DNA from: a virus | Reading direction: 5' to 3' (one strand) | DNA length: 35,201 nucleotides | IMG/VR virus record: IMGVR_UViG_3300028840_003472 | Location: 1 to 35,201 of that record | Shown here: one piece after another, positions 24,372 to 31,535 of the stretch | Layout of the letters: the number at the start of each line of letters is the position of its first letter | How positions within the stretch are numbered: position 1 is the stretch's first letter | Program-made: the position numbers and the translations under genes | Notes under the pieces: generated by a model | The model's database searches: none | What the model saw: only the letters and a program-made list of their open reading frames with translations | Told to the model about the DNA's origin: nothing

Positions 24372-24622
24372 TCTGCAGTTTCAGACTTTAAGCTTCTTCT
24401 TTTTCTATTACCTGATCTCATTTTTTTAACTACATCTATAACTCTAGTATCAAAAGTAGTTCTATGCGTGCAAAATTCATGTTGAAGTAGACATAATTTT
24501 TGATTTATCTTTTTAACATGCTCATCACTTTCACTTATACCAGATTGATACAATTTGTAAGTTATAAATATGTCTAGCAATAATAAAATTACTAATGATA
24601 GAAACATTACTTTAATAGTCAT
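24359..24622 (-). CDS. Small membrane-anchored protein with coiled coil (87 aa), possible spanin-like
   Basis: AAAGGAGTCGCG precedes the ATG. Residues about 5-22 (VMFLSLVILLLLDIFITY) form an N-terminal membrane anchor, then a helical region (about 30-65) and a basic end (SGNRKRRSLK). Short N-anchored coiled-coil proteins next to a holin-like gene often are inner-membrane spanins. It overlaps the terminase start by 13 bases and the upstream gene by 11. The spanin idea is inference from shape and neighbour only. Confidence 0.55.
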   Translation of the reverse strand: MTIKVMFLSLVILLLLDIFITYKLYQSGISESDEHVKKINQKLCLLQHEFCTHRTTFDTRVIDVVKKMRSGNRKRRSLKSETAECKK

Positions 24623-24821
24623 CGCGACTCCTTTGAATAAGATAGTTTAAGATATTATTTGCTAATTCATACCAGAACATTCCACACACACAGGTAATAG
24701 GAACTCCAAATAGAATAAATCCTAAAACGAGGAAATCTATTTCGAAGAATTCTACTACAAAAAAAAGTGTAATAAGTAAAATAAAGAGCGAAACAAATCG
24801 CATTATATTTTTTTCATTCAC
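24612..24821 (-). CDS. Two-helix membrane protein, holin candidate (69 aa)
   Basis: The frame is open from a TTG at 24839, but the GTG at 24821 has AAGGA five bases upstream and is preferred. Two hydrophobic helices (about 6-26 and 28-50 of the shorter form; FVSLFILLITLFFVVEFF and DFLVLGFILFGVPITCVCGM) are followed by a short charged tail (QRSRDDY). Small size, two helices and charged end match class II holins, and the gene just downstream is a spanin-like candidate. No endolysin was found nearby, so this remains tentative. Confidence 0.5.
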   Translation of the reverse strand: MNEKNIMRFVSLFILLITLFFVVEFFEIDFLVLGFILFGVPITCVCGMFWYELANNILNYLIQRSRDDY

Positions 24822-25203
24822 GATCTTCCTTTTTGCCAATCAACGTATTACTTTCATCCAAACTTTTCGAACCATTGGACGACATACAGGTATTAATTAT
24901 CTGAGCCATTAATTCAATAGCTTCCTGAAACTCTTCAAGACAAGAATCACAGAGCTTAATTTCCGGAGACAAGATTATCTTCACAGCCATCTCATCACCG
25001 GGAACACCCAAATTTGGCACATATTCCTCTTCCACCTCTGGGCCAACTATACTTGGATAACTTTGATTTAATTGCGTGTCAAAGAGTTCTGAATAGCGTA
25101 CAGCTAACTTTGTTGGCTTATTCTGTGATGCACGACAGGTACAGGAAGATCCACGATCCAAATTTTCAAAGCAGTAGCCACACACTGTGTATGAGCTAAT
25201 CAT
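24814..25203 (-). CDS. Zinc-ribbon-like small protein (129 aa)
   Basis: AAGGAATTAG precedes the ATG. Cysteine pairs Cys8/Cys11, Cys21/Cys23 and Cys85/Cys88 (GYC, SSCTC, LCDSC) suggest metal-binding sites, with an acidic middle (VGPEVEEEY) and a helical C-terminus. It overlaps both neighbours by 8-26 bases, within the leftward early/middle operon. Metal binding is a reasonable guess; function unknown. Confidence 0.55.
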   Translation of the reverse strand: MISSYTVCGYCFENLDRGSSCTCRASQNKPTKLAVRYSELFDTQLNQSYPSIVGPEVEEEYVPNLGVPGDEMAVKIILSPEIKLCDSCLEEFQEAIELMAQIINTCMSSNGSKSLDESNTLIGKKEDRE

Positions 25204-25417
25204 CTAATTCCTTAAAGGGGGATGATGGGTCTTTACTTTCCTCTTTGTCGCATTCATCTTGCACCATAAGTGTAAGAGCCCAGGTAAGGGTAGTGCGCTC
25301 TTTAATCATAGGATTAAAGACACTATCCATCGCTTCCATAGCCCTTTTAAGCTCTTCTTTGGTCCACTCGTTGGCTATTTTTCTAGCTTTAGCTTTCATT
25401 TCTTTATCGTTAATCAT
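25196..25417 (-). CDS. Small helical protein (73 aa), unknown
   Basis: AAGGACAAAGA precedes the ATG. Highly charged, all-helical pattern (MKAKARKIANEWTKEELKRA) with an acidic C-terminus. Overlaps the genes on each side by a few bases. No family recognised; may be an accessory to the terminase small subunit encoded just upstream. Confidence 0.55.
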   Translation of the reverse strand: MINDKEMKAKARKIANEWTKEELKRAMEAMDSVFNPMIKERTTLTWALTLMVQDECDKEESKDPSSPFKELDD

Positions 25418-25911
25418 TCTTTGTCCTTTTCTTTATAGTCCTGAAATATAACTTTAACAGGTTGCGATTTGCCTTCTTCTTCTATCTTTTTAAGATTAGC
25501 TCTATCATGGTTCGCCTGCTTCCATTCTTTACTATAAAGGTGGAGGGTATGAGCAAGTGTCTTAGAGTCATGAGAAGCCATTTTCTTTTCGCGTCGTAGG
25601 CCTAGAAATTCTTTGCAATAATCATGACGCATCTTTAGATACTCATATTTTTCAAGCCATGTCATATACGTGCATTCAGGCACACCCTTAAGTATTCTAA
25701 ATTCGTGCACATGAAAGACATTTGGATTTCCATTGATATATTCGACCATCTGATCTGCAAAATAAGCAATAATTTTTTCATTGACGTGTTCACCGGAAAG
25801 GTAGAACTGCTTGGCCTCCATGCTAAATGGGTGACTATAGGTTTCTGGAGGCTTTTTTGTATCTGAAGTATTATTTTTAGCTTGAGATTTTTTTCTTTTT
25901 TTGATTGGCAT
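25414..25911 (-). CDS. Probable terminase small subunit (165 aa)
   Basis: AAGGAACTGGT precedes the ATG. A basic disordered N-terminus (KKRKKSQAKNN) is followed by helices, a possible helix-turn-helix with LKGVPECTYMTWLEKYEYLK (about 79-98), then FLGLRREKKMA and a long helix, and the C-terminus ends in a short strand KVIFQDYKEK. This order, DNA-binding helix, oligomerisation helix and C-terminal strand, is typical of small terminases that recognise packaging sites. It lies about 1 kb upstream of the large terminase in the same transcript. No diagnostic motif, so moderate certainty. Confidence 0.5.
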   Translation of the reverse strand: MPIKKRKKSQAKNNTSDTKKPPETYSHPFSMEAKQFYLSGEHVNEKIIAYFADQMVEYINGNPNVFHVHEFRILKGVPECTYMTWLEKYEYLKMRHDYCKEFLGLRREKKMASHDSKTLAHTLHLYSKEWKQANHDRANLKKIEEEGKSQPVKVIFQDYKEKDKE

Positions 25912-26287
25912 TACCAGTTCCTTTCTTGAGTGGTCGAATGACTATTTCGGTGTGTGGATAGTCACTGTATTCTTTTTCTAATTTCACATTATATAATAGA
26001 TAATCTTTTTTATATATAATCCCCTGGGCAGTCTGATTGGCAAATTTAAATAGTTCAATTATGGATACACGGCTTTGTCTGTATTTATAATTTTTGGGTA
26101 GAAAGAATTTGAATATAGCTTCAATGGGATCATTGATCATATCTAGGTTCTCGCATTGATTTTCGAATGTAATTCTGTATCGTAATTTATTTTCCATGTA
26201 TGTATCGAGTGGCTGTCGCCCTTCATCTTCTGATTTAAATACGCGTACGGGCTCGCCGGGGATATTGAACACGTATCTTTTTTTCAT
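25877..26287 (-). CDS. RusA-like protein with weakened active site (136 aa)
   Basis: GGAGTTA precedes the ATG. The start YVFNIPGEPVRVFKS, central strand AIFKFFLPKN, and end DYPHTEIVIRPLKK follow the RusA Holliday-junction resolvase pattern (a substrate strand, a D-rich helix, and a final strand). The expected acidic cluster before the helix reads SIIELFKFANQTAQG, and only one Asp (Asp95 in YKKDYLL) lies where the DD pair is usual. So it is either an inactive or diverged RusA or a look-alike. Overlaps both neighbours. Confidence 0.4.
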   Translation of the reverse strand: MKKRYVFNIPGEPVRVFKSEDEGRQPLDTYMENKLRYRITFENQCENLDMINDPIEAIFKFFLPKNYKYRQSRVSIIELFKFANQTAQGIIYKKDYLLYNVKLEKEYSDYPHTEIVIRPLKKGTGNANQKKKKISS

Positions 26288-26601
26288 TTAACTCCTACGT
26301 TATCGTTGAATAGCATATTATATTTCTCAAAATAGTCTGATCGGGATATTTTCTTATGTCTTTGTTCTCTTTTTTTAAGTATATCAAGTATTTTGTCTCT
26401 AAATTGGGTATTTGGTAATATATTTTGTATTTTAGAGTACTCATTGCACTGTTGATGAAATATATCAAAGTTGATGAAGTTCTGGCTACATGAATTTACG
26501 TACTGTATGACTTTGGCAGGAAATTTGGATAGCTCTGCTATCTGTGGTGGTGAAAGATCGATTTTTACTTTGTCAATTTCGGTAAAGATATTGCTACTCA
26601 T
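26284..26601 (-). CDS. Unknown small protein (105 aa)
   Basis: AAAGGAATTAAA precedes the ATG; the stop overlaps the next start (ATGA type). Helical, with a phrase LSPPQIAELSKFPAKVIQYV that suggests a short recognition-helix motif, and a Lys/Arg-rich C-terminal part (KKREQRHKKIS). No membrane segment and no recognised family. Part of the early leftward operon. Confidence 0.55.
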   Translation of the reverse strand: MSSNIFTEIDKVKIDLSPPQIAELSKFPAKVIQYVNSCSQNFINFDIFHQQCNEYSKIQNILPNTQFRDKILDILKKREQRHKKISRSDYFEKYNMLFNDNVGVK

Positions 26602-26622
26602 TTTAATTCCTTTTTGTGAATA

Positions 26623-27450
26623 TTATATATTTGCTCCTTGCTTTAGCTTTAGTCCTGTAAGATAACGTTCTGTAATTTTAACTCGTTCTTCTAAGGTCCT
26701 GCCATTTTCCATGAGTCTGTTAAATGTATCAGCAGGTAACTCTTGGGATAATTTATTTAATTTTGCTAATAGAGTATCTTCATCTACTTTAGGTATATTT
26801 ATAATCTCTTTGGAGACTTTTTTATTGGGAGATTCTTTTGTATTTTTTGAGAAGCCAGAGAAGACTGATGATATATGTTTAAATCCTGAAAAGAGTTGTG
26901 ATGATGGGGTAGTATTGCCTTTCCATGGCCTATGATATGGAGCACTGTATGTGCGCTTTTGTGCTTCTTCTTTTGCTAGTTCTCCAAATAACGTATCGTC
27001 ATCATATTCTTTTTTTTGCATGGTATTCTCTCTAAAAATGGAGGTAATAGTTGAGGATAAGAGTTGTTGAATAGAAAATGCTAAGTCTACAATATTGGGT
27101 ATTATTTTTTTAAGTAATTTCTTGATTGAATCTTGCTTAAAAAAGTCTGGTATTCGATACAGTGAGGTATTATATTCTCTGTAAATTTTTGTAATTATTC
27201 CTAAGGAAGCTAATTTAGAGATCACTCTATTGACTTGACGTCTTGTTATTCCGAGCCATGAGGCTAGATTTGCTTGGGATACGAAGACATCTGGATATTT
27301 TGCTGATAGTTTAAAAAGATGGTTAACTACAGCAGTTTCTGTATTAGTGAGAGCAGAAAATTGCAATAGAGGATCTCTAAGAATTCTATCGTCTAAATTA
27401 TTTGAGGTGGTGTGCTTGTGATTGATTGAACATTTATTAACAACTTGCAT
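26623..27450 (-). CDS. Winged helix-turn-helix protein, possible replication initiator or regulator (275 aa)
   Basis: GAGGGAAGT precedes the ATG. Residues about 37-100 form a winged helix: TETAVVNHLFKLSAKYP, then VSQANLASWLGITRRQVNRV (helix-turn-helix), then a wing ending TSLYRIPDFF. A variable linker (about 140-215) and a helical C-terminus follow. This pattern is seen in plasmid and phage replication proteins and in DnaD-like or MarR-like regulators. An inverted repeat lies 13 bases upstream (27463-27490), suggesting self-control, and the likely origin is about 0.9 kb away. No catalytic initiator motif was seen, so the role is open. Confidence 0.6.
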   Translation of the reverse strand: MQVVNKCSINHKHTTSNNLDDRILRDPLLQFSALTNTETAVVNHLFKLSAKYPDVFVSQANLASWLGITRRQVNRVISKLASLGIITKIYREYNTSLYRIPDFFKQDSIKKLLKKIIPNIVDLAFSIQQLLSSTITSIFRENTMQKKEYDDDTLFGELAKEEAQKRTYSAPYHRPWKGNTTPSSQLFSGFKHISSVFSGFSKNTKESPNKKVSKEIINIPKVDEDTLLAKLNKLSQELPADTFNRLMENGRTLEERVKITERYLTGLKLKQGANI

Positions 27451-27462
27451 ACTTCCCTCGTT

Positions 27463-27490
27463 ATTTCATTTTGATATCTTAAAATGAAAT
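27463..27490. promoter_or_regulatory. Inverted repeat (possible operator) before the winged-helix gene
   Basis: Perfect 10-bp arms ATTTCATTTT (27463-27472) and AAAATGAAAT (27481-27490) with an 8-bp spacer. A further half-site TTATTTCATT lies near 27516-27525. No T-run follows on either strand in terminator position. A natural target for the protein it precedes. Confidence 0.55.
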
Positions 27491-27532
27491 ATTTGCTTCT
27501 CTTTTTTAATTTTTATTTCATTACAAAAGCTA

Positions 27533-28141
27533 CTATAACACGCTTTCTACATTAATGCAAGAAATATTTTTTTGTTCTGTTGTTGGAGATGATTGATCGT
27601 CTGTTTCGCTTTTTATATTATCTATCATTTCTTGTTCTACTTTGTAAATATATTTATTTATTTCGTGAACTAATTTTGGCTTTTTTGTTGCAAAGCAGCC
27701 GCGTAGGAATTTAAGGCCTTTAATATTTACGCCACCGGTCATGATAGCAAGAGTTAATGGTTCCATTGGATTTGGTGAAGATCCGTCTGGATTAAGAAAA
27801 AGTAATTTTTCTCTAAGGTCATGTAATTTTTGAGGATTTTTTTCTAGGTGTCGTTCTATTCTTAATACAAGTCGCATGGAGAATTTTTCTTTTTTTATAG
27901 TTATTGGCTGATTGATATCAAATTCACCAGCAAGGCTCCAGTCGGGATAACATTTTTGTATTTCGCAGAATCTAAGACAGATAGCGTAGTAAGTATTAGC
28001 TTGATAGCATGGTACGTATTGTCGTATATTATCAAAATCTTTTTTAGCCTTAAAGAGGATAGATTTGGGTATTGTTCTCAATAGTTGTCTACCGTTCTCT
28101 GTAAATCTAAAATCTCTCAATTGGTCAAATATATTTATCAC
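27533..28141 (-). CDS. First leftward early gene, unknown (202 aa)
   Basis: GTG start after AAAGGGACATT, about 25 bases past the expected start of the promoter at 28172-28200. Helical and basic in the first 130 residues (SILFKAKKDFDN; RLVLRIERHLEKNPQKLHDL), then a Ser/Thr-rich acidic tail. It is the promoter-proximal gene of the leftward operon. No recognised domain; a role in replication or host takeover is plausible by position only. Confidence 0.55.
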   Translation of the reverse strand: MINIFDQLRDFRFTENGRQLLRTIPKSILFKAKKDFDNIRQYVPCYQANTYYAICLRFCEIQKCYPDWSLAGEFDINQPITIKKEKFSMRLVLRIERHLEKNPQKLHDLREKLLFLNPDGSSPNPMEPLTLAIMTGGVNIKGLKFLRGCFATKKPKLVHEINKYIYKVEQEMIDNIKSETDDQSSPTTEQKNISCINVESVL

Positions 28142-28171
28142 AATGTCCCTTTCTATAATATATTATTATAC

Positions 28172-28200
28172 ATAGTAGCATAGTACTACACTAAAGTCAA
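28172..28200 (-). promoter_or_regulatory. Leftward early promoter
   Basis: On the minus strand, -35 TTGACT (28195-28200), 17-bp spacer, -10 TACTAT (28172-28177). It precedes the GTG-started 202-aa gene with a leader of about 25 nt and would drive the whole leftward operon. Confidence 0.65.
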
Positions 28201-28358
28201 CACAAATCTGAATTAAAGTTATATTATAAATTTAGACGTAGAAGGTAGATTTTATATAAATTGAGTAACTTATTTATAGACATACAAATATTGTCTTAGA
28301 ATTGAAATTTGATATAAAATTTAGCACATATATATATCTTTTGACCGAGCATTTTAAC

Positions 28359-28398
28359 CGTCGACAATTCGGAGACAGTTGCAGACAATTTGTCGACG
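28359..28398. repeat. Iteron-like direct repeats inside an inverted repeat
   Basis: GACAATT, GACAGTT and GACAATT start at 28363, 28374 and 28384, about one helical turn apart. The outer parts form a near-perfect inverted repeat (CGTCGACAATT at 28359-28369; AATTTGTCGACG at 28387-28398). Suits binding of an initiator or repressor on one face of the DNA. Confidence 0.6.
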
Positions 28399-28601
28399 AC
28401 TCTCGCGCGCGCGCACGCGTAGGAGTAAGTCTCTTATTTCTAAATATAGCTCTCTCTTGCTTAGAGTTACATATACAAAAGAGAGTAACTTCTAAGAGTT
28501 ATATATATATATATTAAGAGAGAAATATTGTGAGACATCTTAGTGAAGTCCCCTCCAGCAGCACATCTTAAAAATTAGTTAAAATTAATTAAAAATAATG
28601 C

Positions 28602-28630
28602 TTGACACGTAATATTATATGTGTTATAGT
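28602..28630 (+). promoter_or_regulatory. Rightward early promoter
   Basis: Perfect -35 TTGACA (28602-28607), 17-bp spacer, -10 TATAGT (28625-28630), 43 bases before the coiled-coil gene. The spacer shares CG, TAATATT and TGTGT with the cassette promoter at 15726-15754. Confidence 0.85.
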
Positions 28631-28673
28631 ATAAGTGTTGAAAGTGAGAAGTCCATAAAAATAAAGGGAAGAC

Positions 28674-29330
28674 ATGGAAAATAAAAAAGAACTAATGAAA
28701 ATGATCGAACTCTACGACAAAATGATCGAAGAAAAAGTAGATCAAAATGCTCCAGATAAAATAATAGGCAGACTAGAACTTAAAAGACAAAAGCTCATGG
28801 AAAAATATAAAAAAATAGATAGCACAGATGTATGTGATGTTCAAAAATCAGGGGATAAAGAAGAAGAAAATGTTCAAAAATCAGTGAAGATTGAAACCAT
28901 AGAAAAGCTCAACAAGACCATTGAAATATACGAAGACATGATCCTTAAAGTCACTATCAATAATCCAAATGATAAAATGCTTACAGTCATGAAAGAAAAA
29001 AGAGATAAGCTTGCCGCCGAAGTAGATAGACTTGTCAATCAAAAAGAACCAGAAGAAAAAGAATATATACCAACCGCTCAAGAAGTTCTAAGAAAAATAA
29101 ATGAGCTTGATATTATCAACGATAAATTATCTCAATCAAGAATAGGCATAAGAAGGGTAACCAAAAATCTATTTAAAATAGTCACTTCACCAGACTATAT
29201 AGCAGGCGATATGCCAATAGAAATAAATGAGCTTCTAGTACTAAAAAAATATAAAAAAAGAATAGAAGAACAAGAACAAGAACTTCTAAAATCTATAAGC
29301 AAATTCTTTAAAGCTAAAATAAATATATAG
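28674..29330 (+). CDS. Coiled-coil early protein with internal duplication (218 aa)
   Basis: AAAGGGAAGAC precedes the ATG. Two related helical hairpins are visible: residues about 5-45 (IELYDKMIEEKVDQNAPD then LKRQKLMEK) and about 76-118 (IEIYEDMILKVTINNPND then KEKRDKLAAE). A helical C-terminal region follows. Highly charged and Lys-rich. It lies nine bases upstream of the ERF recombinase under the same promoter, so it may help single-strand annealing. The partner role is inference. Confidence 0.65.
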   Translation: MENKKELMKMIELYDKMIEEKVDQNAPDKIIGRLELKRQKLMEKYKKIDSTDVCDVQKSGDKEEENVQKSVKIETIEKLNKTIEIYEDMILKVTINNPNDKMLTVMKEKRDKLAAEVDRLVNQKEPEEKEYIPTAQEVLRKINELDIINDKLSQSRIGIRRVTKNLFKIVTSPDYIAGDMPIEINELLVLKKYKKRIEEQEQELLKSISKFFKAKINI

Positions 29331-29338
29331 GAAGACAA

Positions 29339-30094
29339 ATGGATAAAAAAGAATTAATAGAAATAATAAATATGGTGTTAGATGCCAGAGAATCAAAAAA
29401 AGAACCTATAACACCACAAGGGAAATTGCGCAGCGATCAACTAGACAAATATGCAGAAGCTCTTTCAGGCATGCAAAGCGAATACAATTCAGTAATAGCC
29501 AACAGGACAAATCCATTTTTCAAAAGCAGATATGCCGACCTCGATGCAGCACTTAAATCTGTAAGGCCATTATTCAAAAAATATGGATTTTCATTAGACC
29601 AACATGAAGAAGAATGGGATGATAAAAAATATCTAAGAACTATGCTTCTTCATAAAAGTGGTCAATACTCTTCCTCTTTTGTGAAAATAATATTCGAAGA
29701 AAATCCAAAAAATAATAAAAAAAGTAAGATACAGGATTATGGCTCAGCACTTTCATACCATAAAAGATATTCAGCATGCACCATACTAGGCATAACAATA
29801 GACAACGATCCAGATGATAACGATGGTGAACCAAATAGATATCAAAGTTCAAATGTAAGAGAAGAAAATAATCAAAGCAGGGTGCAAGATCAGAAACATA
29901 CTCAACTTCTCACAGAAGGTGAAATTGAATATATAAATGAAAGCCTCAAAGATCATGACGACATAAAAGAAGATCTACTTAGAACACTTAAAGTAGATAA
30001 AGTAGAAGATTGCCCAAAAAGATTATTCGATACCATCGTATTATTTATAGATAGTAAAATTGATAAAAAAATAAAAAAAGAGTCTTCCTTTTAA
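29339..30094 (+). CDS. ERF-family single-strand annealing recombinase (251 aa)
   Basis: Anneals complementary single strands for phage recombination or genome circularisation. AGGAAGACAA precedes the ATG. The ERF core is clear at about 36-165: YAEALSGMQSEYNSVIANR, SRYADLDAALKSVRPLFKKY (63-82), HKSGQYSSS, DYGSALSYHKRYSACTILGI (133-152), ending in an acidic DNDPDDNDGE. The C-terminal 85 residues are charged and helical, usual for ERF interaction tails. Paired with the coiled-coil gene upstream; a terminator follows. Confidence 0.87.
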   Translation: MDKKELIEIINMVLDARESKKEPITPQGKLRSDQLDKYAEALSGMQSEYNSVIANRTNPFFKSRYADLDAALKSVRPLFKKYGFSLDQHEEEWDDKKYLRTMLLHKSGQYSSSFVKIIFEENPKNNKKSKIQDYGSALSYHKRYSACTILGITIDNDPDDNDGEPNRYQSSNVREENNQSRVQDQKHTQLLTEGEIEYINESLKDHDDIKEDLLRTLKVDKVEDCPKRLFDTIVLFIDSKIDKKIKKESSF

Positions 30095-30126
30095 CTCTAC
30101 AATTCTTTCTTAGCTCACTTCATACA

Positions 30127-30165
30127 AAATCCCTCCCATTAGAACTGCTTCTTCGGGGGGGATTT
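30127..30165 (+). terminator. Terminator after the ERF gene, between convergent genes
   Basis: An 11-bp stem AAATCCCTCCC (30127-30137) with GGGGGGGATTT (30155-30165), one G-T wobble, and then TATATTAATAAAATTTT. It ends the rightward early operon 33 bases past the stop, opposite the end of the leftward fibre cluster. Confidence 0.7.
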
Positions 30166-30179
30166 ATATTAATAAAATT

Positions 30180-30839
30180 TTAACAACATAGAACTCCACT
30201 GATTCCAGTTCTAAGCTGAGAAGTACCAGAGCCCCAAATATCTACTGTTTTAGTACCCCCTGATATAGTAATTGTTGCATATGCAGTATCGGAAGAATCC
30301 ATATCAACCAGAACATCATTGCAAGTAGCTAATTTTCCATCCGTTTGATATGCTATCCCCCAAAAATCAACTTTTTGCAATAAATAGGTTCTATTCGATG
30401 TAACTAATTTAAATTCTGTATCTGCATGTGAACTGTCTCCATCAAAAGGAGAAAGCATTATTGTAAACTTATATTTTCCTGTTACTGGTGCTGTAAATGT
30501 ATCTGCCGCAAAATTTGCACCTTGATCAAATATTTCCGACTCAAAATCTACTGTAACTACTGTAGAATCACCGGTCACATTCAAATCATGAGACGAATTA
30601 GCAACCAAAAAGGCTGGCTGCAATGGCATTGTACGCTCTCCAGCAGAACTCATTCTAAATGTATTATTTGTACCTATTGTGGCTCCCTGAGATATGACAA
30701 ATGCATCACTATCTGTATCATCAACACCTATTGTAAATTCTTCTGTTTCATTAATTGATAATTGTACAAATGAATCTCCGCTACCAGGATCAATAGTAAG
30801 CTGGCTAGATCTATTATCTACACTATTTATTTTAGCCAT
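30180..30839 (-). CDS. C1q-like tail appendage protein (219 aa), paralogue of the next gene
   Basis: Starts MAKINSVDNRSSQLTIDPG. An N-terminal beta segment with DDTDSDAF and NNTFRMSSAGERTMPLQ (about 58-75) leads into a C1q/TNF-like jelly roll: LQPAFLVAN, FDQGANFAADTFTAPVTGKY (about 103-122), and TGISGVLCC at the end. Such globular domains form trimers and bind receptors at fibre tips. It shares about half of its N-terminal 120 residues with the neighbouring 226-aa protein. Last gene of the leftward late run. Confidence 0.7.
   Translation of the reverse strand: MAKINSVDNRSSQLTIDPGSGDSFVQLSINETEEFTIGVDDTDSDAFVISQGATIGTNNTFRMSSAGERTMPLQPAFLVANSSHDLNVTGDSTVVTVDFESEIFDQGANFAADTFTAPVTGKYKFTIMLSPFDGDSSHADTEFKLVTSNRTYLLQKVDFWGIAYQTDGKLATCNDVLVDMDSSDTAYATITISGGTKTVDIWGSGTSQLRTGISGVLCC
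30784..30839. repeat. 56-bp direct repeat, copy 1
   Basis: Encodes the shared N-terminus of the 219-aa protein. It matches 31472-31527 at 52 of 56 bases, in the same orientation; the differences fit a recent gene duplication. Confidence 0.85.
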
Positions 30840-30846
30840 GAATTTC

Positions 30847-31527
30847 CTAACAGGTTAAATATCCACAGAACATCGTACTAACAGTAGCACTTCCAACAAC
30901 ATCAACAGTATCTGCACCTTCTCCTGAAACTGTACAACTAAATGTTGCCGTATCTGATGCATCCATATCTGCAAATATCGATATATTAATAGATAGTTGA
31001 CCACTACTCTGAGAATTACCACCGTTACAAATTCCTGATACATAAAGACGATTTGACGTTGTTATCCTCATCCGTGAAAATGCATTACCAACTGTAAAAG
31101 GTGTTGCAGACAAATCATCAAACAATACTATAGCATTTAGATAAAATCTTCCTGTCACAGGCGCGGTAAATGTGCCATTAGTATTAAAATCACCATTCTG
31201 ATCAAATACCTCTGTCAGCGCATTGCCAGAACCAACTTGAAATACCGTAGAGTTTCCAGTTACATTGCTGTCGGTTGTTCCTAGATACGCTAAAAATGCA
31301 GATTGCAACGGCATTATACGCTCTCCAGCAGCTGTCATTTTAAATGTATTATTTGCACCTAAATCTGATCCTGCACTTATTTTAAATGAATCGCCATCGT
31401 CGTCATCTATACCCAGTATAAATTTTGCAGAACTATTTATATCTAGTTGGATATACGAATCTCCCGAGGCTCCAGGGTCAATAGTAAGTTGGCTAGATCT
31501 ATTATTTATACTATTTATTTTAGCCAT
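30847..31527 (-). CDS. C1q-like tail appendage protein (226 aa), tandem paralogue
   Basis: Starts MAKINSINNRSSQLTIDPG and shares domain order with the next gene: DDDDGDSF, NNTFKMTAAGERIMPLQ, then FDQNGDFNTNGTFTAPVTG and a C-terminal strand ending MFCGYLTC. The first 18 codons are 52/56 identical at DNA level to the paralogue. The globular domains differ more than the N-termini, suggesting each binds a distinct target while using the same attachment part. Confidence 0.7.
   Translation of the reverse strand: MAKINSINNRSSQLTIDPGASGDSYIQLDINSSAKFILGIDDDDGDSFKISAGSDLGANNTFKMTAAGERIMPLQSAFLAYLGTTDSNVTGNSTVFQVGSGNALTEVFDQNGDFNTNGTFTAPVTGRFYLNAIVLFDDLSATPFTVGNAFSRMRITTSNRLYVSGICNGGNSQSSGQLSINISIFADMDASDTATFSCTVSGEGADTVDVVGSATVSTMFCGYLTC
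31472..31527. repeat. 56-bp direct repeat, copy 2
   Basis: Second copy of the repeat at 30784-30839, covering the start of the 226-aa C1q-like gene. Confidence 0.85.
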
Positions 31528-31535
31528 TATAGCTC

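Larger units (their letters stand above)
28142..28673. other. Gene-free early control region and candidate replication origin
   Basis: This 532-bp stretch lies between divergent early genes. In order: the leftward promoter (28172-28200); iteron-like GACAATT copies within an inverted repeat (28359-28398); an alternating CG tract (28404-28420); AGAGTTAC-like repeats near 28463-28500 enclosed by TCTCTCTT (28451-28458) and AAGAGAGA (about 28515-28522); an AT-only run at 28499-28515; and the rightward promoter (28602-28630). The mix of iterons, dyads and easily melted DNA is typical of origins. A reading frame here (28302-28517) is not credible. Confidence 0.5.

Noticed and set aside
28302-28517. 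A 71-codon plus-strand frame in the early control region
   Set aside because: Starts with TTG without a ribosome site, runs through the inverted repeat, CG tract and AT run, and its composition is set by these repeats.
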